A DNA stretch of 64,000 nucleotides from Owenia fusiformis (taxonomy: Eukaryota; Annelida; Polychaeta; Sabellida; Oweniidae), in NCBI GenBank assembly GCA_903813345.2, contig CAIIXF020000001.1, forward strand, positions 6,451,098-6,515,097. Reading direction: 5' to 3'. The position numbers and the translations under genes were made by a program. The first letter of the stretch is position 1; the number at the start of each line of letters is the position of its first letter. The notes under the pieces are model-generated. The model saw nothing but the letters and a program-made list of their open reading frames with translations, was not told the DNA's origin and made no database searches. Positions 51,404 to 64,000 of the stretch are shown here, piece after piece.

Positions 51404-53640
51404 GGCAATCTACTTTCACCATTACTTTGCGTGACTATCTTCATTATAACCTAGGCTGCTTCAAACACATTCATCCTTACACCTTATAAGTTTTTACTGA
51501 TCCGGGCGACGATCCCTTTATTACTGTAATCTCCCGTTTCCTCTTTCGGTCTCGACAGGCTTCCACAATTTACGATTAATGAGAACTATCGTGAAAGCAT
51601 ATCCGCTGAATCCGTGATGAAAGCTAATCCATTGCTAGGACATTAAACGGAGTAAATTCATATAATTAAGGCAGAATTCGTAACGTTTATCCTTTTCTCT
51701 GTTGTATTGGCCTGTTATGTCCGCGGATGGATATAACAAATAACATCAGTTGCGTTGTATGCGGATGATGGATGGACTTAATTGAAGATCCACAATTCTA
51801 AATAATGACTTCGTGCGTCCGTTAGCTGGTTTTGTATGACTATAAAATACTGGTGCTACAACTTGCGTTGGACTTCCGATCAAATTCATTGATTATCTTT
51901 TCCTTCATTTCCTAGTTTTTATATCTACAATTTCGATGGTAGAAAAACGATACTTTGGGTCGCAGATTTAAGTCCAGTACAAATACGTTCCACTTGCTAA
52001 CTGTTAAGTGTATAGAACAAATAAAGAAGCAATTTATAATGTTAACGATTTTTGATAGCTATATATTAAAGTTAGCATTCTACGCCTGCTAAATCAATGC
52101 GTTCCCTTAAAGAAACGATTGCTATTTGATGCCGTTGGGAGATTGATGCAATCTACCTTTAAAGCCTTTAATAGACGCATTAAAGCAATAAAAAACCTTT
52201 TCAGATTACAATGTTATGTTCCGCAGCAGAAAAATACGAGAAAGCAAATTGCATACACTTTCCATTGACATTCTCCTTTCTCAACTGACTTTTTTTACTA
52301 ATGCTTATTTATGTGTCAGAAGGTTGGGTGCCAATTGCCATCCCGGGGGTTATTGCGGAAATTGACGCAAATATTGCGCCAATCGGCACGTTTTAGTATT
52401 TCTAATGATAAGGAATCCATGCTTTTTGGTGTAACGATACCATATAAGAAATTGCTAAAGGTGGCTCTGTTAAATAAAGAGTCGTATCGACCCTGAAGAC
52501 TATAACCTGAGTCTTTATATGCCTAATGTGATTTCTTCATTTATTTCATTGTGTATATAATGGCACAGAGTAAAGATGAAAGAATTCAATAAAACATCGA
52601 TTTATCTAATCCCCGATGGTTTGGTTTGATAAATAAAAATGGCGACCACTACAGGCAGACGAAGGCAAAATATACTTAGCCTCAAAAAGCAATCATTAAT
52701 GATAGAATTAAACAATTAATTATTTTCAGTCTACTATAAAAGAAAATCCATCTGTCTCCTGACGACCTTCTATTGTGTTCCAATAACTGATTATTTAGCG
52801 TAAACGGAACATCGATGTCTTGGAAAGTAACAATACGTCTATTGTGCAAGTGTTTTCTACATGACCGCACGTTTATTGCTTCTCATGACATTTCCAATTG
52901 CTTTGCTTCAAGTGACAATATTGTCTGTAAAATTTAGACATTTTAAAGCATTCACTTAACTTAAAGTGACAATGTGATAATGATACGTAAAAGAAACAGT
53001 TTTAATATCTACAACTTTCATTTTCGAATCGGACTTTGATTTTGAGAGCTTCCCATCTATAGATTTATTTCAGATTTTGGAGAATTTGGAATACACATTT
53101 CTAGTACATGTGTAAAATCAATAGTACCACTTTTATAGGATATGTGTAATATGTATCCTTTACATTCGTTCGACTTTGCTTCTCAAAAGAGAGCTTCGTC
53201 TTAGTTTATAACTAAGCTCTGCGCGCAGGGTATGTAATATACGTATGTGACTCGTGTTGTAACCGTTCGAGATTGATTTGAAAAATGATCGCGAATGCTT
53301 AGAGAAGAATGCGAGAATGATATTGCGATTATTGTTTTCACACATCGATTTTTTATTCTGATCACATCATTAATCTCTAAAAGTGACATATTTGATATGG
53401 TATTAAGCGTTAAATCTCATCCTACCCTACATATCTTAATGGAAATTCATACATAGGATAAACACTTGTCTATTAACACAGCTCGTACAATATCTGAGAC
53501 GTTAGTCTCAGGTTTTATTGATGAAGTTTTTCTACTTTTCGCAAAATGTCCGCGAAAATTGACAGAACGAGCCAACTACACAGATTTAGATCCAAGAATC
53601 TATCATGGTCATATATGTAGACTAATACACACAAACGTGG
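51404..53640. other. GPCR upstream non-coding region
   Basis: AT-rich sequence between the GPCR start and the MITE at 53648. It should contain the GPCR promoter and any 5' non-coding exon, but I could not identify a specific element. The small ORFs lack family features. Confidence 0.5.
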
Positions 53641-53867
53641 GATTAAGCAGGCCCGTAGCCAGGATTTGCCAAGGGGGGGTTCAGTTTTCAAAAATTTCCA
53701 GGGGGAGTTCACATTTGACAATTTTGGCCCAAATATGGCCAAAATCACTTGAAAAGTGCTCAAAATGGTGAAAAACTGCATGATTTTGAAAGAATTTTTG
53801 GCCAGGGGGGGGGGGGGTCGCCCGAACCCTGCGAACCCCCCCCCCCTGGCTACGGGCCTGGATTAAG
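53641..53867. mobile_element. 213-bp hAT-like MITE with CAGGCCCGTAGCC ends
   Basis: Positions 53648-53860 have inverted ends CAGGCCCGTAGCCAGG and CCTGGCTACGGGCCTG, with inner G and C runs. GATTAAG repeats directly on both sides (53641-53647 and 53861-53867); GGATTAAG is possible if the right end is shifted by one. This agrees with a hAT-type 8-bp duplication. It overlaps short meaningless ORFs on both strands. Confidence 0.85.
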
Positions 53868-55115
53868 ATACATACTATACCAACTAATGAACTTTTTTCG
53901 GATAAAGAAATTCAATGAACTATGATGCGCATCTAGAAACATAATCCCATTTCCACAAAACTATGCCGTTTGTGAGACTCAGTCTTCAGTCAGTTTTCTA
54001 GTTTGAAAAAAAAATAAAAATGATGTGTCGAGAGCAAGTACTCGCTTGATCGAAAATTGCTTGAGACGTCTTGAACAATTGTAGCTATAATCCCAGATTT
54101 TTATAGAGTTACATCTGCTTGACCAATGATGGTGAATCAGGTACATCGCTGAACTTTTTAAATTATTGATGAGGGTGTGTCAGGCGAGATGGACAGTGAC
54201 CATTTTGTCTACTTGACGCGCCATCATCAAAATCAATCATGGTTGAACTTAACATGATAAATTATTGGGAAGAGCTAGTTTAATGTTTTGATGTTACACG
54301 AGCCCAACAAATACGCATAGTCTTAGCTTGTGTACAATATCAATTAATGAGACTACACTAAATAAACATCGATCAAGAAAAAATCCTTACAAAACAAAGA
54401 TAATGACGGGGAATGTATTGTGTGTGTATTTAGCAACGTTTATAAAGCATAAATTATTCCATTACTTGAAGGTCCATTGTATCAGGGGAGTTAGAAAAAA
54501 ACGTTTTTACTTGTTTCATTACTTATTATCCAAGCGATATATCATCCAACATCATCATTTTTCACCAATAAATTGATTAATCATCGATGGAATCGATACA
54601 CTCCGATTGTTTCATCCTACTTTCTTAGAATATAAAGCCATTCGTTCAATGATGTTTCATAATTTACAACCTATGTGACTTGCACCACCTCCATTTATTC
54701 ATTTTACTCATTTTTACTCACATGGTGTGGTAAGTGCATCCACCGCCTTTTAAAAAGTATAAGAGGTGTACGCGTTTTAAAAAAAATTAAATTCAGCATT
54801 TACAGAAGTATCGATGGCAATCGGTGCAAATGAAAATATATATCATTGATTTGTGGCATGTGGGGTGAGAGTTTACCGTTTATGACATTACTGTACTAAA
54901 GTAGAGGAGTCCAGTCAAGTTCTTGAAAATGATACCTGTATCAAGATAACATTTCACTATCTGTTAGTTTGCTAATTTCCGGTCATGATATCTCTCACCT
55001 CGAACACCTTCTATCTGGCATCATACTTTTAGAAATGTGATTGAGTAGCCTATATGTAACACTGATCATGAGTGTTTGCTATTTATCATAGACACGAATT
55101 TCACAGGTAAACACC
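53868..55115. other. Non-coding region upstream of the DNase gene
   Basis: No exons supported. It presumably contains the promoter of the plus-strand DNase I-like gene. A donor-like CAG/GTAAAC immediately precedes the ATG and is probably chance. Confidence 0.5.
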
Positions 55116-58100
55116 ATGGCTTTACATGTTTCAATGCAATTTATTGCCACTTGTTGGATTGCAGTAGGTACCGCCGTACCATTGGCAGGAAGTGCCATTT
55201 CTTCGACTGTTGCTAATGAAGAGGTTCTCCCACTTGCCGATGATGGGCTGATGATAGGTGCGTTTAACATCCAGGTGTTTGGGAAAACTAAACTAGCTAA
55301 ACCTGGCATTGTGGACATTCTTGTGAAGGTTTGTGGTTCATATTTCCTTTCTTTTATTTTGCCAGTTTCCAATGATACTCTGTACGTAGTGTGGGTACAA
55401 AAGGGGGTTTTACCTTGCATATAAAATCGAAACGCCAACCTATACGTATGACCAATCGCCCATACAAATAGTTGCGAAAAACATTGCAAGCTTAAACTCC
55501 CTATTACTACCGTTTATCAATTTGTTTAAGCAGACAGGCACATGATATCAGAATGATTCTTCAGTATAGTAATTTAATACATTTTTAGATCAAAGCACTA
55601 AATCAATCCGCACAATAACATTTTATTCCGATTTAGATCATCGAGCGTTATAGGGCATGTTCAAGTAATTCCAATTTTCTGAATTGCAACGCTTTTCTTA
55701 ACCAAGGGCAAGTTATGACCACAAAAGAGGGACGAGTATTGCGGGACTATGGCATCTGCTGCACAACTTCTTGATTTTCCTATGTCTTGACACTTTTATC
55801 AGGTTTTTGTAGATCGTCCAACGATATGACATCTTATTGATCCAAGAAATAAGAGATTCAAAAAATGAGGCCATCTACGAGCTCTTGGAGAAAGTAAACA
55901 AGTAAGATCTATAATGCATATTGAGCATATCATAATATCAGTGTCATTTTATTATATTCATTTAATTTTCAAATATTACAATTATTTTGAATAATACTCC
56001 TTGTAGCTCCCCTTATTTGTAACACAAAAAGCTACCACAAATAAAATGGAATAGTAATAAGATGAATGATATGTCCATCATTCTGTTACACACCATGTCG
56101 CTTTTCTGGCAACAAAAAAGAAGTCTTCGGTCCTTTATGCCTTCGTGTCTGTGATTAAGTTTGTTTTTGTTTTTGTTTTTGACAATCAGTGCAACAGTGA
56201 GAGAGAAGGGGGGCAATGCTGCTAATGTTGAGGCAGAAGATGATGTTAAAGGTGTTTATGATGTGATTGTCAGTCAAAGACTTGGGCGAACTAGTTCGAA
56301 GGAACAGTATGCATATATGTTCAGGTAATATAACCAATAAGTCTATGAGATTTGAGGTGACACCAGTGACACTTTGAATAAATCTTTCTGACTGTCTATC
56401 TGACCTGTCTATAATTTCACTGATTCAGGAAAGACAAGGTTAACGTCTCCGATGTTTACCAATTTGACTTCCCCTGCATTAATGCTACAATGCTTAATAC
56501 AAAACTGTCTCCTAAAGTGGCGAAAGAAGAACAAACAGAATGTACAGATTTATTCGAAAGACCACCATTTGCCGTCAAATTTAGCGCACCAGGAGCAGGT
56601 AATATATTCCTTGGAAAACTATTTCAAATTCCATTTTTCACTGCAGAGTTCAATACCATGGTATTCCTTCAGTCATATGCAATACCTTGATATATCAAGG
56701 TGTGCGGATTCGAGATATTATAAATTACTTTTCATGGAAAACTCACTCTATTTGGTTTCGAGGCAAAAACAATACAATACAATTTTATAATACAGTACAA
56801 TGTGATACCTGGGTGTGATACTTTTTATCTCTTTAGGTATACCTGTATTTGGTATGATTGGCATCCATACATCCCCTTACAAAGCAAAAGGGGAGGTGGA
56901 TGCACTAGTTCAGACATATGATGAAATCAGCGCAGCTTGGGACTTGAAGGTAACCCACATTATTTTAGAATTATTGGTCTTAAATAGTTCGATTGTTTCC
57001 TGTCGTGCTTATCAACTATTTGCTTTAAAATATCTTGTATGTATGTGTAGACTTCAGTTAGTGATTTTCGAGTATATTCATTCTCAAGTAGAAGTTTTAC
57101 GACTTTGGTATCTATTGGGTAATTCGTCAACGTGCAATCCTTCATGTAAATTGTTTTGTTAACTTAAGGTAGTTTTGTATGTTCATAAACGTTAATGGCT
57201 TCCTATTTTCATGGACACATAACCACGGGCTACTAGAGTTTCCACGTATATGGAGTATGACCGGTTCTTAGGCTACGAATATGACCTGTTTTAGAAAGTC
57301 ATGAGAGGCACAGCTGCTTAAAAATTAAAAATAAAGGTTAACTTCTATATTATCCTTTTTGAAATTGTGTTTGTTGAATATAGTTTATGCTGTATTTAAT
57401 AGTAATGTAACAAAAAAATGTTAAACATGAGCTATTTCAGCAATGTAACTGTTCATAATGGAATATCAATCAGAAAGTACAGATTTCTCGCCTTAGAGCC
57501 AAATCATTAATACCACAGTAGAAAAAAAACAAATCCCAAACCTTTTTATGGCTTACCTGAACAAGATCTCCAAGTCTCAGTTTATATGATCCCCGTAGAG
57601 TGAGCAAGAGAAGGATTTATCTTTTCCCGGAGGATACGCTTGTGAAATGTCATGGAAACGAGTTAAACACGGCCCACTGATTGTTTCACAATCGTATTCT
57701 CCAATAATGGGGCACCAGTAACATTCGTATTCTCAAAAATTCAAAGATGTATCATATTTGGACAGAGCAGGCTAAATTATTTAAAATATTCATGACTAAT
57801 TCGTAGATCTAGCTATATATTATACATAAGATGTGTCATCCTCTTCGGAGTTGCGTTGTGTTACACAAAAACTGATCAAAGATGCTGGAAACTAGGATTT
57901 TACGGCTTCAATCTAATATTAATACGTTTTCTTTTGATTAAGGCCCCTTGTGATATGCCTGGCATTATAAGTATAACAAGTATCATTCATTGACCAAGTA
58001 GGATAAAAAGAAAACTTTCGAAAGTGTTCATAAAAAGCAAGTACTCACCTCGTCTGTTTATAGGAACAGAAATACGGTCACACTCGTAAGCTTAGAACCG

Positions 58101-60937
58101 GTCATACTCAATATACGCGGATACTCTAGTAACCCGTGCATAACTCATTCCATATGTGGTCTACAACCAATTTCTAGCCGGGGACAAAGCGTGCGTAAAG
58201 AAACCTAGATTATTTGTTTCACATACCAATATAAAAGGAGAAAATTCAATGATTTACATTTTTCCTTTTAAAAAGTAGGTCAGTGAATTTTCTGAATTTT
58301 CATACAATACATTAACCCTCAACTAATAATCTAGGCACACGTATATACTCTTCTAATTGAAAGATCTAGACCATGTATGCAATTATTTATCGATTCCTGA
58401 AATTAACACGGGACTCCACAGGAAAACATTAAAGTTATTCTGGACTTAAAAAAACATAAAATAGTCAGAATAGCACATTCGAACTTTAACTCTGTTTTAA
58501 ACAATTTGATAAAACAAAGCCTTTTATAATGCTTACAGTATTATATGATTGTGGTAAGAGGACCTTTAATTATCGACTGCACTGTCTCGTTGATGTATAA
58601 TTTGGTCCATCTAGGATATAATAGTAGCAGGAGACTTCAATATGGGATGTAGATATGTGAGGTCATACCAAGATGGAAACATCTCCCTCTACACAGATGA
58701 CAGGTTTACATGGCTAATTGACAGGTGTGCAATCACAACAGCATTTGGGGCGGATTGCCCGTATGATAGGTAGGTAAAAACAAAATCATAATCCTCTTGG
58801 CCCGACTTTTTATGGTTGTACCATTTGTCTCTCCATACGATTGTTGGTGAAATTTCACGAATGACATATATACATGTAAGATTAGATAGTATATACAACC
58901 TAGAAAAGATAAACCTCTTCAAAAACGTGACATTCTGCATTGCACGTTATCCGAGTACATGTGATTTTGTTCTTAGGTTTGTTGTTGCTGGTGACAAGTT
59001 GAAGCAGCGTGTAAATGAGAAGAGGATAGGTGTCTACAGATATGATAAAGAAATGGGTCTGGATCCTGTAATGGTAACTAATGAACCTATCTTAACAGCA
59101 GATATAATACCAGGTTTACTAGCCATTTGGTGGATTGAACCTGGACATATCCTTCAGAATGTTGTCACTTGATTTTGTATGAAAAGATTCATATATGAGC
59201 CTGGCCATTGGAAAATTGGTCTTATCACAAAAATTAAAAATTGTGCTACAGAGCCAAAAATGTGCCCACGATTAAGAGGAAAGTGTGCTAAATTCAAATC
59301 CGACTTTTTGGTCTATATATGCAAGAAAAAGTGTTAAGACAAAAGCAATGGCTCATTTGAAAGGTCTCTTTGTGGTTTTCAAGATAAACAAAAAATCGGA
59401 ATATTGAAAAAATCTGTGATAAGACTCCTTTTCCCGTGGCCTGGCTCATATCTTAAAGTCAGAATATAAAGAGTGATAAACCTGCAAGCAACATGTTGCA
59501 TTGTATTCCTTATGACCTCAAATATAATATCTCCCAATAGATCCGGGATATGCTATACATTGGTGAAGTTATTTAAAATTCAAAGTGCAAACATGGAGGG
59601 GGTTCAAAATAAAGTATGCACTTTGGAGATAGAAAATAGATATGACATAGAATGATACGATATGAGCCAGAAATGTCCTGAAATTCAAACGATTTTTTAT
59701 TGTTGAGGTTGCTCGCAGATCTGATACAACCTTTAAGTCCCTAGACCAGTAGACACTGGTTTGGTGCATTGAATCTCAGGCAAAATGGAAATCATCTCAT
59801 TTTTTATATTTATGATCAACATGTGCAAACAAATATTTATTTAACGTATAGACGGATGTAAAACAAGATAAACAATATTATAACTGATTGCTCAAACGAG
59901 AATAAACATAAAATCATAAAATTAACCATAACATAAACCATAAAATTGACTTATGCTGAGATGCAGAGTGGTAAATTAATATGGTTCAATAAATGTCTTT
60001 CTCAACTTTGCCCTCCACAAGGCTACATAACAAAATGAACTTTATTTATTCACATCTAGGCTAAAGAACTCAGAAATCATAAGTAAAATACCTCGATTTG
60101 CACATGAGAAATCGTCCAAGAATTCCCGCCAATTCAAAATTTCTTTTATGTATGATCTGGGATACTAAATTCCAAGGTATGATAAAGATATAGATGTCCT
60201 AAACGTAACGAGAATTCGCATTTTCTCATGAAAATGTTAAGACTCATTCATCTGTTCATAATACTTTATTTTCATTTCAGACTCGAAAAGTCAGTGATCA
60301 TTTTCCAGTTGAAATGGCAATTGAAGGAAGACGTAAGTCATCTGTTTTTATCTTCCCATAGAAACTCTTGAATATCATAGGCCATACGAGTGTACACTGT
60401 GCAGATATTACGAAAACGACTGACTTCTCTGGCTGTTTATTAATATTCGTGGTGGTTTCTCCATTGGTTCCTTATGCCACATCACATGTCTATATTTCTC
60501 CAAATTAATTTTCAGGCAATTACAAGAATTCGAGAGTGACTTCATCATTTGCATACAGCCTTGAGTTCACCCCTATTGATGTAAGCAATCTGGACAAGGT
60601 GAAATACATGGCATCTGCAGTACGTCGGAGTAGGGCATATTATGACATCAGTATCCTTGGGGATGGAGAAAACGATGTGATGTTCACAGCAACAAAGCAA
60701 AAATATAGAGGCTCTGTCTACAGGACAGTGAAACTGTTCTCATCTAAATTTCCCGGCATTTTGAGCAATGAAGTTCTGGCAACACTGAAGTCCGTTTTGG
60801 ACAGTAATGTGTTAAATGAAGAGCGCTATATATATGGTTCATCTGAGAAACCAGCAAAAGATCATAACATTGATATTTCTTGCCAATTCATCTCACCATT
60901 TAAATGTACAATTCAAGTGGCAAAGCGTTTAGTCTAG
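55116..60937 (+). CDS. Secreted DNase I-family endonuclease with a C-terminal extension
   Basis: Nine exons: 55116-55328, 55813-55901, 56190-56324, 56429-56598, 56837-56949, 58615-58769, 58977-59073, 60281-60332, 60516-60937. Phases join to 481 aa. The hydrophobic N-terminus (about 1-25) fits a signal peptide. The catalytic core has NIQVFG, LIQEIRD (E83), LGRTSSKEQYAYMF, GIHTSP (H213), GDFNMGC (D247, N249), CPYDRFVVAG and SDHFPVE (D330, H331). These match the acid/base and metal-binding residues of DNase I, so an active Mg/Ca-dependent endonuclease is expected. DNase I proteins are usually about 280-305 aa. Residues 342-481, one long last exon, are an extra domain I do not recognise. DNase1 versus DNase1-like orthology cannot be decided. 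Confidence 0.93.
57218..58144. mobile_element. 915-bp inverted-repeat element with 6-bp TSD, in a DNase intron
   Basis: Positions 57224-58138 start CACGGGCTACTAGAGTTTCC and end with the inverted counterpart. The arms are about 80 bp and include GAGTATGACCGGTTCT. CATAAC directly flanks both ends (57218-57223 and 58139-58144). No ORF, so non-autonomous. Confidence 0.75.
59196..59448. mobile_element. 253-bp MITE with TGAGCC ends, in a DNase intron
   Basis: The inverted ends TGAGCCTGGCCATTGG and TGAGCCAGGCCACGGG extend for about 33 bp into TCTTATCAC. TA flanks each side, so a mariner-type duplication is possible. No coding capacity. Confidence 0.75.
60516..60937 (+). CDS. C-terminal extension exon of the DNase I-like gene
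   Basis: The last exon, beginning two codon positions into an Arg split by the intron, encodes 140 residues downstream of the DNase core. It starts NYKNSRVTSSFAYSLEFTPI and ends VAKRLV. It has alternating hydrophobic and charged stretches suggesting a mixed alpha/beta fold, two cysteines near the end, no transmembrane segment and no motif I recognise. It cannot be intron read-through, because it starts at a clean TTTTCAG acceptor and stays open to its stop. Confidence 0.88.
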
Positions 60938-63249
60938 CTGGTTAAACAAATTCATAGAACACATATTATACCTCCTAACCACAACCATGTGCGATTTTAT
61001 CAAACCATCTAGAAGATGGACGAACATGAATAGACAATGAATACTGCAGGACGACATCTATTTCACACAATGGAAATTAATGCAAAAAGTTTTTTGTTGA
61101 TCTAGACTTGGATGCAAAGATTTATTTCTTCACAATTTCAAGTTAGTTACAAATTGTACAATGTACAAATGAATGGCACAACTAAGTATCTATTATTACT
61201 TTCTGTCATATCCACATGATCATTTTATTTTAATTCTTATGTAGTTTACACAATATCTTTTGATAATGCATGGATTCTTCCCTAAACGTACACTTATTTC
61301 CATCAAATACACATGAACATGATACTTTTTAAAAATAACAATTTTCGTTTGTCAGATTTTTCTTAAACAATACCCTGTCTCTACACTCCGATCTTATATA
61401 AGATGACACAGATATCAGAAGAGAAAAATCCACTTTTTTCAGAAAAGGTCCAAGTCCATGTTCCTGTTTTCAATTTGTTTCGTAACTAGTATTGATTTTT
61501 AGTATTTCTAGAAACATGTTGACAACCAGGAACATGACTCGGCCCTTTTCACATTTTTGGCTGATATTTTTTGAGTATTTACAATTTATACAAACTCTTA
61601 TTTACACTTATTTATTTTCAGTGTCTGTACAGTCTAATACATCGCACAAATTAATCCAATGTAAATGAATTGAAATCATTTCAATTTGGGACATTTTTGA
61701 AGCTGCACATTAGACTGTGTGAATGCATTAATAAATGCGATCTATTAGACAGACACTGAATTACACTGTTTTTAAATAAACTAAGCATTTATGTTAATAA
61801 CATTTACAATATGGCTTCTGTACAGTACAAACATAACATAAGCAGTCTATGAAATGTTAATTACGTATACAACTGCAGTTCATTGCATAAGAAAGTATTT
61901 GATGCATTTCTCCAAATTTGAAAATTGTCAGCTAGTACATGTCCATGATACTTCAAAGCCTATTTGAATACAATGAGAGTATAAGAATACTGTAATGGAC
62001 ATAACATTTTCAGCGATCCATTTGGGAGAAGGATGCACATTTTGTAATGACAATTGAATTTCGAATGCTCCTTTGCACCTACTCCTTGCTAATCCAGTGT
62101 ACACTCAAAATTGTGCATAACTTTCTTAATCAAATTATGTATTCCAAAATGAACCCTTCATCAGTCATATCCAGTTTGGCACTTCATACAAACGACCTTC
62201 TTACTAAAAAATATTTCTAGAACCAAAAATAAATCTCTTATAATATGAACAAAAATGTGTTTAACACAAATCTCTTTTTCATTTGAATTATTTAAACCTT
62301 GCTCAAGTGACGAATCATCAAAAAGATTTCACAGGGAATTCATATGCTGCTTACTTGCCATTCTTGATCTATGGCTTTCAATTATCTACTGCATTTAATC
62401 AACAATTCATACATGCCAAGTGTGTCTCAGCCAATCAGCTTAAAGCATTCCAGTGTGTTAATTTATTGATATATGCATGAAAATGATTTTTCTGTGCATT
62501 TAATCTTTGATAAATGCACGGACTGAACAGTACTATTCTTTAATAAAAAGGGGTGACACTATGGCCCTTAATTAGGTGTCTATCGAAAGAAGCTATTGAA
62601 CTGATCTGTTTGCCTTAATTACATAATCGTGCCTTTGCTGTAAGCGCACCATGCTCATAAGCATTTTGCTTTGTTTACTTAAGCAATGAAATTATACACT
62701 AGATATATCGAGGTGAAGTTGGAGTAACTTAAACCTTGACAATCAAGATGTATAATACTAACAAGTTCAATTTATAATGAATCTTATTTATATGAAGCCA
62801 GTAGACATGTATGTTCACAATGGTCAATACAACTCTGAGGCATAAACATTACAAGGGGCAAACCCTTATATGAGTAAAAGCATTCTTTCAAATATTGATA
62901 CACATGCTCCATAAAGTACAAAACTCTGTTTAATGAAATAAACATTTGGGTGTTTTACAGACATAATACACAGATGTTACATTGTCCAACATGCATGAGG
63001 ACTGTAATGCTCCCTTGGATGATTAATGTGTGCATCTGTTGGCTATAAGAACTTTAAATACACTGATACATCCATATGTACAGTATATGTTCTTTCTGAA
63101 GCATATGTTTTTTTAAACGTGTCTCCGTACTTGCACGGCTCTTTTGGATAAGACACTGCACTTCATATTGCTTCAGTGATGATGCACCTCATACATACAT
63201 ACATATATATATATATATTTTTTCCATGACTAGATATGCTGTGAAAGAT
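60938..63249. other. Non-coding region between the DNase and ING genes
   Basis: Convergent interval holding both 3' UTRs. A 143-nt hairpin lies at 61618-61760 with arms TTCAGTGTCTGT and CTAATA-ATCGCA in mirror order. An AT microsatellite lies near 63205-63220. No gene is seen. Confidence 0.6.
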
Positions 63250-63841
63250 CTATTTCTTCTTACGGTCATTCTGACACTTTGGGCAGAACCATTTGCCTTT
63301 AGGTTTAGCCTGCAGTCCAACACAAGCAAAGTGGAACCATTCTATTGGACACTGGAAATGAGAATATTATAAATAAAATCAAACTATTGGAACTAAAGAA
63401 ATTGACATTAGAAAAGAGTATGTTCAATTTTAGTACCACTGATTTGATAGTGTAGCTTATGTGGGACAATATGGTCATGGAAATCATTGCTTTTCAACTA
63501 CAGGTGGAGCTTCATCAAGTTTTAGCTGAATTTGGTATTCAAGTAGGGCAGAGATTTCAGGACCCACTATCACAAAAATAGATATATATCGATGTACTTT
63601 TTTAAAGTCGTTCTCACTTGGAGACGTCTTTGTCCATGATATGAGCATACTAGTATAACAAATATTGAGAAAAATTGTACTTACATCAGGGTTATCACAT
63701 CCAATCATCTCTCCATATGAGACCTGGTGACAGAGGCAATATGTTGGCTCATTGGGGTCCACAGGCATGTCAAGTACATCTGAAGGGTGGGTGATAGACA
63801 ATGGTAGTGCTGGTAATGTGTTCGTCACTGGGATATCAGGC
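63250..63841 (-). CDS. ING5: ING4/ING5-type PHD-finger protein, last two exons (5' part outside window)
   Basis: Exons 63685-63841 and 63250-63351 encode the C-terminal PHD finger: [68 protein letters not shown]. The Cys4-His-Cys3 zinc ligands are complete. The aromatic cage ([17 protein letters not shown] with WFH) is that of H3K4me3 readers. The wording [15 protein letters not shown] matches ING4/ING5, not ING1/2/3. These proteins target HBO1/MOZ-type acetyltransferase complexes. A basic tail (RKKK) ends the protein. The N-terminal ING domain and earlier exons lie beyond 64000. Confidence 0.93.
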
Positions 63842-64000
63842 CTAAAATGCAAACTTCAGCATTATTTTGTACTTGGACACTTCTATTGGTCGTTGACATA
63901 TAAGGGCATACTGACTGATGTAAAGAGTTGGGTCTTAAAAATATACAACGGTCGGTTCCAATCAAATGCGAAATTACAATACTAAATGCAAGAATCAAGT

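Noticed and set aside
55079-55489. 136-codon minus-strand ORF
   Set aside because: It is antisense to the first DNase exon; the plus frame has a signal peptide and joins the DNase core in phase.
56815-57162. 115-codon plus-strand ORF as a separate gene
   Set aside because: Its first part is DNase exon 56837-56949 and the rest is read-through into the intron after a clean GTAACC donor.

Overview
This is an AT-rich, intron-rich animal nuclear genome segment. Exons are short (27-435 nt), nearly all introns are GT-AG, and the introns hold many MITE-like, palindromic and tandem repeats. The five recognisable genes are conserved bilaterian families. The repeat spectrum (piggyBac-like, hAT-like and mariner-like MITEs, plus a satellite-bearing element resembling mollusc 'pearl' elements) suggests a marine invertebrate. 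I cannot fix the phylum from the sequence alone.

Layout. 1-8804: no gene seen; non-coding with transposon relics, including an 841-bp fold-back element. 8805-23630 (minus): a complete 20-exon ABCD3/PMP70 peroxisomal half-ABC transporter gene, 663 codons. 23631-27160: divergent intergenic/promoter interval with CTCF-like and NRF1-like motifs and nested MITEs. 27161-43696 (plus): the coding exons of a BRG1/Brahma-type SWI/SNF ATPase (SMARCA4/SMARCA2 orthologue), about 1535 codons. 43697-45810: its 3' UTR and a convergent intergenic region. 45811-51403 (minus): a two-exon class A GPCR, 444 aa. 51404-55115: non-coding, with a hAT-like MITE. 55116-60937 (plus): a nine-exon secreted DNase I-family nuclease, 481 aa, with an unrecognised 140-residue C-terminal extension. 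60938-63249: non-coding. 63250 to the right edge (minus): the last two exons of an ING4/ING5-type PHD-finger gene, truncated by the window.

The main discovery is that the two head-to-head neighbours both carry tandemly duplicated, phase-matched, apparently mutually exclusive exons at functionally central places. ABCD3 has three alternative versions of the exon encoding a late transmembrane helix and its following loop (14598-14695, 13820-13917, 12596-12687). The BRG1/BRM gene has two alternative versions of the exon encoding SNF2 motif I, the ATP-binding Walker A (35310-35473, 35993-36156). In both genes the exon length is not a multiple of three, so skipping or double inclusion creates an early stop. 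I know of no published description of either cassette, but I could not search.

SMARCA4 and the ING gene are both chromatin regulators (nucleosome remodelling; H3K4me3 reading). ABCD3 acts in peroxisomal fatty acyl-CoA import, the GPCR in cell-surface signalling and the DNase outside the cell. I see no operon-like link between them beyond the shared SMARCA4/ABCD3 promoter interval.
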